The position numbers and the translations under genes were made by a program. 64,000 nt of DNA from Oryzias latipes (Eukaryota; Chordata; Actinopteri; Beloniformes; Adrianichthyidae): the NCBI RefSeq assembly GCF_002234675.1, contig NC_019866.2:21852802-21916801 (forward strand), in the 5' to 3' direction. A model generated the notes under the pieces. It had not been told where the DNA came from. It saw nothing but the letters and a program-made list of their open reading frames with translations, and ran no database searches. Every line of letters starts with the position of its first letter. The first letter of the stretch is position 1. Below are positions 56,487-64,000 of the stretch, piece after piece.

Positions 56487-59400
56487 TTACACCGAGCTGG
56501 AGTTCTGGTCAGACAGACGAGGCAGGATCCTGATACCGCCGCCCCCATGAGTCTGCTCTGTTAAAAGAGCCTCTCGGAAACAAGCAGCCTGCCCCCCTTC
56601 AAAGGAATCCACATTATACGACAAATTATATGTAGAAAATTTCACACATTTACTGCTGATGTCAAAATCAACTGGGATATTTTCACACAATCCCACAATC
56701 AACCACTGTTGTTTTAATTCCTTCTTTTCTTTTGTCTTTTAACACTTTTAATGTCTCTTCTGTGCTTTTTAATTCAGGAATTATTAGATACAGTATATGA
56801 GTTGAGAAGCCTCTGTTCACCCTGTTAACCCTTGTGCTATCCTAGGCACTCTAAAGTTGGGAGTTGGGTCATGTAGACCCACTAGACAGTGCGCTGAACC
56901 TTTCTGGTGTCCATGGATTACATGAAATCTTTCCACCTTTATCCACCTTTGTCATGGTAGGAATAACACGTCAATGCAAGGGGGGGGGGGGGGGGGGTCA
57001 TCTAAGATAGCACAAGGGTTATATATATTTACCTGAAGCTAAAATAAATCAATATATTCAAAAATGATGTCGAACATTTTACATAATAACTCAAACGCAG
57101 TAAAGATCATAACAACTCTTTTGACAAAATAGAAACCTACTAAAAACATTTGACTTCTGTAAAAGTATGAAATATTTCTTTTATATATTAGCTGAATTGA
57201 TTTATTAATCAGTAATCAATAAAGATAAAGATGTTAAAAGTTTTTTTTGCCACATGTTAAGCAATTAAGTGTTTTTTGAAGATCTGCCTTTACAATTGTT
57301 CCTCCCAATTTTAGTCTGAGAAGTATTGTCTTTTTTTAACCCCTTGATGCCTTTCGATGCAAATCTGCATCACTTTTACACCATAATTACCCCGATTTAG
57401 CTTCTAGATGACAGCAAAAACGTTAGTGCTTTTTTAATTTTTTTACTAAAAAACATTCAGGTTTCAAGGGTTTAAGGATTACCCCAAACCACTGATTCCT
57501 TTTAGCAGAAAGTGAATGTTGATTTACCTGAATTACCTGTATGAGCAAAGATGCACCACAGCGCCCCCATGAGGCAGGTTCCCATTGCAAAAGCTGCAAA
57601 GATGATTCCCATCAGCGTTCCGGTCTGCAGCTCCAAGCCTGGAGATGGAGATGAGGGTGTTACGCCTGTGTCCATATTTGGTTTTATTTGTTCTGTTTAT
57701 TCTGTTTTGTGTATTTTATTTCCATCAGAGTGGGACTTCATTGTTTTTGTGGATCTTTGTATGTGTGTGTGTGGGTGTCTGTGTCTGATTATTTTCAGGT
57801 GTTGTGCTGGAAAGGGTGCGACTTCCAAAAGAACCCAAGCTGATGGAGGCAGCCTTTAACCCTTGTCTTATCCTAGGCACTTTAAGATTGGGAGTTGGGT
57901 CATCTAGACCCACTAGACAGTGCGTTGAACCTTTTTTTCTTCAATGACTTGTGAACCTCACTGGTGTCCATGGATTACATGAAATCTTTCCACCTTTATC
58001 CACCTTTGTCATGGTAGGGAGAACACGTCAATGGAAGGGTGGGGTCATCTAAGATAGCACAAGGATTAAAAGCACCATTTGGACCTCCAGCCTGCGAGAA
58101 GGGAGCAGAACGACGTCAGAGATAATACTCACCGTTGAGTTCTGGGTCTGGCCGGACCTCCGGAGGGGCTCTGGGTCTCACGGCTCTTTGGCCGGTGTGG
58201 GCCTGCATCCGGGGGAGCAGTGAGCTGATCGGGTGGGTGACCACCATGGGTCTGGAGAGGTTTCTGATCTGACACTGACATAGGAAGACATCAGTAACAC
58301 TGCTGACACCAGCGAGTGCAGTGACAGCCTTTGGCTTCCGTCACTCCACCCAGCTTTACCTCATGTCTCTGCAATCCAGGTGTAAGGGGGGGAATGCGCA
58401 TCCCACCGTGACAGCTGCTGCTGTTTTCTGCTTCGTTCTTGGCCTCCTCCTTTGTCAGATCAGGGAGACACAGGCGGAGGCTGCAGTGGAGGAACTGAAC
58501 TGAGTTATTAAAAATTGGCCGCAGTAAGAAACTAAACCTTAAAGACTGTGTTTCATCCTGGGGGACTGTCCTGCTTATCTTTACACCGCTTGTTTCGTCC
58601 TCAAGTCCTTCTTCCTCCTCTTCTTCATCATTTGCCTTCACATTGAGAGTCAGAGAAGGATCTGAGGAACATCCATCTTTTATCATAATCCAGAAAGGAG
58701 ATTTTTGAGGGTCGGACAGAGGAGACACAAAACAAGACTTCACTTGGAGGACGTCTGCACGAGAAATTTTAGCTGAAATCTGCACCAGAATAGAGAGAGA
58801 GAGAAAAAATGCATGAATACGTTTTCATTTGAATGTTCAAGTCAAGTCAGTTAACAGAGAGCTTGAGATCACAAACCTCGATGTAGACACGCTGGTCAGC
58901 GGTGACGACACAGGGACCGATCCATGTCTGCTCATAGTTCTGAGACACAAAGAGCTTCAAAAGGAGAGCAGGTCCAGATCCCAACCTAGGAGCCGGGAAG
59001 CCTGTTATTCCGGGATCAGACTCCCATGGGATCAGCTCTGCTGGAAGACGGTCTCCATCTGCAGCAGCTGCAGGACGGGAGCTGGAGTTCAAACTCAAGC
59101 AGCTGAACTGAAAAGCAGGAAAAAGCAAGAGAAGAATAAAAAAACGGATCAAAGAAAAGAATCAATTCAAGCTTTAATAAAAAACATGCCACCTGGATGC
59201 TGAGAGGACGTTTAGACTTCTCCATGTCTTTGAAGGTCATGTTGGTCTGAGGCCTGTCTCTCCATAGTAACACCTGCAGAAGGAAACACGCTTAACAGGC
59301 GGATATCACTGCACCATCTGTTTTCTCCTCAGGAGATCATTAACTGGGTTGTTCAGATCGTTACTGTCAGGCCAAAGTTATTTTCATCATATTTGGTTTC

Positions 59401-62400
59401 CACTTTCATGTCCTCTAAATGGAGATGTTCAATTATCTGATTTCAGTCTGTGCAGAAAGCAATTTTCTGGCTTTAAATCGACCTTGTTCTGGTCATCACG
59501 ACCCAGTCATGATTTGCTGAAAAACAACGAGGTAAGTCAGGATCAAACACACCTACACACACATGCACACACACACACACATGTACACACAAACATTCGA
59601 GGCACACAAGAAAGAAAACACAAAGGCAATCACCACAAGCGGAGGAAGCAGGTAAATATTTCTTATGAAAAAGGTAACATCAGATGCAAATGTAAAAATT
59701 AATAACAATAATTTATTTCCAACACACAACTGAATAATTTCAGCATTAGCAACTTTAAAATTGTATCAATCGAACACTTATTTTATGCAAAATGGTAAAA
59801 AATGTCCTTCAACTTAGCTTTAAAAAAATACTGGAAGCACTTTGTATCAGGGAGTGTTTTAGTGAAAAGAAATGGACTTCATTTTCAAAACAAAAAGAAA
59901 TAAAAAATTGAATTGATCACAAATGAAAATTATCTATAAGGCCCTAAAGTCCCACTCCGATCAGTGTTTCCAGTGGTCTTTTAATTACATTTGTGCCATT
60001 TTTAGCCAAAATCCACAAACCTGTGTTGTTATCTAGGACATACTTTCTGCAGAGCGGCAGGAGTTCGAAACCACTGCTGATGTATGGGACTGTTGGTGTA
60101 GAGCAACCCCGCCCCCCTTCCTCTCCCTGTGATAGGTGGAGCAGGGAGCTTGTGGCTCACCCGGCATGTTCTCTACATCACAACTCAGCTCTTTTTCACA
60201 ATGACTTGAATGAAGAATTTCTGTAAAAATAAATCCTCACTGATGACTGTTGATGGCTTTTGTTGCTTTAAACAACTTAAAATATGAAAAGTTAAATTTA
60301 TTTGATATTAATTTCATTTTTTCTCTGTTTTCTGAGTAATTTGTGATTTTGCCCTGCTGTCAGGTTGAAAGAAGTTTCCCTTTATTGCCAATTAATATTT
60401 ATCATCTCATTTTATCTCTTTCACTCTTATATTTTTGTAAAAATAAATAGAATTGTGAAAAAACAACTCTATTGACTAATTTTCCAATTTATTCATTAAT
60501 TTTAGCCAGCATTAAGTTTCAAAATGACCCTAAACAAAGACTGTTTACATTTAAAGTTGTTTATTCAAGCTGTACATTTTCTAGCCGACAAATTACGAGC
60601 AGAAAATTACTCTAAAACCGTCCCATAAAAAATATTAACATATATGTTTTATATGTAGATTTTGGAAGGCTGGCTTTTTTGATTCCCCAGGGACTTAAAT
60701 AATAAAAAAAAAAAATCAAGTAAAAAAATAAACGTTTTTTAGTGATCGTGATTGTGGTGTAGTCATTTTTGTGTAATTTCTTTTTAATTTAAAAATGTGG
60801 CTTATTTTTACAATAATTTATATATTTTTTAATTGTTTTTTGGCACCAATACCTAATCGGAATTATTCATTTATTGAGAATTAGAGAAACATTTTTTTAA
60901 GTTGTTTAAAAAAAACTGTTTTGAGATTAAAAAAAAGAAAAATAAATACAATAATTGCACACATGTAAAGGTCTCAAATAAAATAGTTAAAAATAACTAA
61001 GGTCTTCCACGTATTGCTGTTCGTTTCTCACCATATTTGTGTACCGTACCCCTCTGGGCTCCTTCAGAGCCGTGGTCCCGCAGGAAATAACAGGGAAGTC
61101 TAACAGGAAGTGGGTGACGTTGGGCTCAGCCTGGCAGGTCGTGTTCTGCAGAGTCACTGCAGCAACAGGGACAGACAAACCCTGAAAGAGAGACGTCGAG
61201 TCAAACCAGGGCAAGTCTTGAAAACAATAAAGTTAATCCTTTATTATTGTGTAGGAGCAGAAATTATTTTTTTCAATCCATTTAGCAAACTAAAGCAGAA
61301 ATAGCGTTCAAGGCTAATTTAAAAATAGTTGGTTTGTGTTTGTAAATATGTTTATAATATTGATCGATTAATTGAAAGCTCATTAGGCTACAGCTGTCAA
61401 ACTGTACGTTTCTCATTGATCCTCATAAAATATGGATGTTTCTGGCAGCTTGTGGAAATGGAATTAATTATTTTTGTGAAAACCAAGTTCAAGAAGACGT
61501 ATTCTGCAAACACTGACACTAAAAAGTCTGTATGTAATTGTTTCAAAACTAGAACTTTTTTATTATTTATAGAAAAACAACTTTTGTAACAGTGGATGAT
61601 GTATTAATGAATTATTTTTTTGAGCATTAATACACAAATTAATGCGGTTTTGGAATTACAGTATTTTCTTATTTTCTTATACATCTACCATAATCTTTGC
61701 AAAGCTGAATAAAGAAAGGTTTTTCTAGGAATTAGTTATTTTTCTGCATAGATAAAAAGCTACATGTTTTTATGGTGTAATAGGTGACCCAGACCTGCAG
61801 GATGTTCTTGTCCAGCGTCACACTGAGACGGCCAGCCTCACAGGTCACGGTGAAGCTTTCTCGGCCTCCTGCAGCTCCATCTGCGGTGTTTAACCACTGC
61901 CTCAGCCGGCGCTCCTCAGCCCAGGGTGGCCTGTCTGGGAAAGACTTCACTCCTGCAGCCCCATCTGTGGTACAAACAGACTGAGGTCAACACACCAGAG
62001 GACGCAATCCAGCTGATTATCTGTTTGCAGGACCAAAATATGTTAAACATTTGGTAAATAATATGCACAATTGCTTTGACACACAGAAGTGGCCTGACCT
62101 GCCCCCTCCTCAGTCAGCTGGATCACAAAGCGGTTGGCCAGGTCGGCTTCGGTGCATGACGTCACCTTCGAGTAGCCGCTCTCATTGGCCCAGGTGATGA
62201 GATCAGGTGTGGCAGGAAGGTCAGAGTGGAGCGTGCTGGACAGGGTTAGGCCAGGCTCAGGTGGGTAGGGTGGTGTAACATTGCTGGAAGACTGCGCCAC
62301 ATAAAAACAAGAGATGTCTAATAGGGTCTGGACGCGTCAATAACTCAGTGACACAGTGGTGCTCGTACGTGAACGGTGACGTGACCCTGCACACCACGAG

Positions 62401-64000
62401 CAACAACGACCCAAGTGACAGGCACCAGGCTGCTGAGAATCAACACCACCTTTGCTGCCTTTGAAGCAGCCACCGCGGGCAAAAGTGAGACAGTCACCTC
62501 CACCTGCAGAGAGCTGGAGGAGATAGAAAATGTTCAAGATCATGGATGTCCGATTCAGGACTGAGAAGCTGCCACTTTTCACCCGCGGAGGCCAGAGCCT
62601 GCAGCATGAAGCTTGATGACGTGGACCTCTGGACTGTCTCCGCCCACTCTGGCGAAGGCACAGCCGTGCACTTCCTGTGGTTGCAGGTCAGAGGCCATGT
62701 AGTTCCGAGAGAGGAACGTGGACTGCAGGCGGCAGACAGCGGGAAGGGATGGATCTGCAAAGAAGAACTGGAAATGTTTGAAAAATGTTCTTGATCTTTC
62801 CTTACATTTCCTCTAAAGTTTCTAACAGTGAGGAACAGAAATATCATCACATGACAAAGTCGTGCACAAAATCTACTCATCAAGACCACATTTTCCAATC
62901 TTTCACTGTTATTCTTGTAAAAAATAAATTTGTCCTTTGACGGTTTAGACGATTTAAACTAAATTTCAACAGAAGGCAGTTTGTTTAACAAATTTATGTT
63001 TAATTAAGATGATATGGAAACATAAGTGGAGGCAGCTTTATGGTAAATCAGCCATAAACTGACTTTTCATCACTTTAAAAGTCACCAAAACAAAACAAAA
63101 ACAATTCCAAAAGTAAACTGCATTCCGTATCATCCAGGTGTCAATCTCATTTGTGATTAAAAATGACTTTCTTATCTTTTACAGCTAAAATCACGTTATT
63201 ATAAAATTGCATCCTCATAAAATGTTCCTCCTAAAAAACATACAAATCACAAGTTTTCTTCAAAGAATTTTCTTTATTTGAATCCTTCATAACTAGATGT
63301 AGTTTTTGTTGCAGTTGCAGAAATGTGCCGCTAGAACAATTGCCTTTCAACTGAGATCATGTCTGTACGAATAATTCCAGTCTTACAGGACTGTCAGTCT
63401 TTACCCGCCTTTTGTATCAGTTCATTGAATATATTATTGTTGAGATAATTATTCAGACTCCTACCACCAAGAAAACTATGCATTAATTCATTTTCTAATC
63501 TGTTTTGTCCCTTTCGGGGTCACTGGGCTGCTGGAGCCTATCCCAGCCACATACGGGCAAAGGCAGGAGACATAATGGACAGGGACAATTTAGAGTGACC
63601 ACATTTGAATCATGAGTTTCGATGGTGGGAGAAAGCCGGAGTCCCCGGAGAAAATCCTTGCATGCACTGGGAGAACATGCAAACTCTATCCAGAACGGTC
63701 CCGCATTGGTGTTCTGCTGTACCCCAGCTGGGACTTGAACCAGTGGCCTTCTTGCTGTGAGGCAAGAGCGCTAACCACCGCGCCATCATCCAAGAAAACT
63801 GAAGGAGCTATTCTGTAAAAATTTTTCTTTGTTTTCCTGTCACTTTTAGATAAAAAAAAAGACAACAGCTTTAAAAGGAACTTCTTTGACCGCTGTAACC
63901 TGGAGCGGTTTACCTTCTCCTAGCCGGATGTAGGCTCGATTCCCATCCACTGTGTGAATCAGAGAGGACAGGCTGCCATGGTACTTCAAAGCCCAAAGGT
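56487..64000 (-). CDS. tgfbr3-like: Betaglycan/TGFBR3-family TGF-beta co-receptor, C-terminal 654 residues (5' end outside window)
   Basis: Single-pass cell-surface co-receptor that binds TGF-beta superfamily ligands. Twelve minus-strand exons with consistent phases: 63914->64000, 62583-62754, 62369-62513, 62099-62291, 61795-61964, 61032-61181, 59193-59273, 58877-59107, 58360-58779, 58133-58274, 57537-57638, 56487-56557 (TAA). The first three give the end of the orphan domain (LWALKYHGSLSSLIHTVDGN, FLSRNYMASDLQPQEVHGCA), matching betaglycan's FLSLNYLAEYLQP. Next come DLITWANESGYSKVTSC and ANRFVIQL, then a ZP domain (FTVTCEAGRLSVTLDKNILQ to SLRFSFLLRPIFNNSVQFLH). The membrane segment is GIIFAAFAMGTCLMGALWCI. 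The cytoplasmic tail is short, ending SDQNSSSV, a class I PDZ ligand; betaglycan and endoglin also end in PDZ-type motifs. Orphan-domain and ZP detail fit betaglycan better than endoglin; the ohnolog (TGFBR3 or TGFBR3L) is unresolved. Confidence 0.9.
56826..57021. mobile_element. MITE family M, copy 8
   Basis: Both termini present; carries a G-run at about 56980-56997 where other copies have a few G. In the last intron of the betaglycan-family gene. Confidence 0.85.
57857..58067. mobile_element. MITE family M, copy 9
   Basis: Full-length copy (taacccttgtcttatcctag at left, aagatagcacaaggatta at right) in the intron just before the transmembrane exon of the betaglycan-family gene. Confidence 0.85.
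59553..59595. repeat. CA microsatellite
   Basis: 'acacacacatgcacacacac' and further CA units in an intron of the betaglycan-family gene. Confidence 0.75.
59945..60190. repeat. Repeat family B copy
   Basis: Opens 'taaagtcccactccgatcag' and includes 'ttctgcagagcggcaggagt' and 'ccgccccccttcctctccct', as in 17870-18110. The rest of this 1.76-kb intron (59274-61031) is AT-rich without a gene. Confidence 0.5.
63485..63785 (-). mobile_element. SINE family D, minus strand, second full copy
   Basis: Minus-strand head 'ggtggttagcgctcttgcct' and B box 'ctggttcaagtcccagctgg'; tail 'gggacaaaacagattagaaa'. In the intron after the first visible exon of the betaglycan-family gene; 62755-63485 otherwise shows nothing supported. 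Confidence 0.75.

Noticed and set aside
1-64000. CRISPR arrays, bacterial operons, rRNA or tRNA genes
   Set aside because: No regularly spaced repeats, no cloverleaf outside SINE heads, and clear spliceosomal gene structure throughout.

Overview
This window is teleost fish nuclear DNA, most likely from a percomorph. Introns are mostly short (down to about 67 bp) with GT-AG borders, the intergenic DNA is AT-rich and full of Tc1, hAT, PIF/Harbinger, SINE and LINE relics, and five recognisable vertebrate genes are present. The species cannot be fixed from the sequence alone.

Layout. At 1165-10622 (+) lies the 3' two-thirds of ubinuclein-2 (ubn2), a subunit of the HIRA H3.3 chaperone. At 11473-12350 (-) is trir (telomerase RNA component interacting RNase), convergent with ubn2 and with a perfect NRF1-type site upstream. 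From 12880 to 16000 there is only repeat debris: a LINE reverse transcriptase split by a SINE, an L1/Tx1-like fragment and a MITE. At 16213-30303 (-) is a complete, intron-rich LRRC8-family gene (volume-regulated anion channel subunit, 887 aa in my assembly). Its 10.8-kb first coding intron holds, on the opposite strand, an intact single-exon 525-aa coiled-coil ORF (22543-24120) that I cannot assign to any family and that sits just downstream of a 30-bp-arm hairpin. From 31000 to 48000 there are mostly transposons, including a Tc1 element (36188-39838) broken by two later insertions, plus one orphan terminal exon (43730-43947). At 48435-50866 (+) is a GFI1-family zinc-finger repressor with a SNAG domain but only the last four of the usual six fingers. 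At 56487 to beyond 64000 (-) is a betaglycan/TGFBR3-family receptor: part of the orphan domain, the ZP domain, the membrane segment and a short PDZ-ligand tail; its N-terminus is outside the window.

Linkage of an LRRC8 gene, a GFI1 gene and a betaglycan-type gene is the signature of the 1p22 / 9q34 / 19p13 paralogon of vertebrates. Human LRRC8E and TGFBR3L lie close together on 19p13 with no GFI1 gene there, and TRIR is also on 19p13, so the GFI1-like gene may be a third ohnolog lost in mammals. The genes are not an operon and have no single shared pathway.

The repeat layer is unusually readable. One TA-flanked MITE family has nine copies, two of which were hit independently by the same hAT family within 9 bp of each other, each with a clean 8-bp target duplication.
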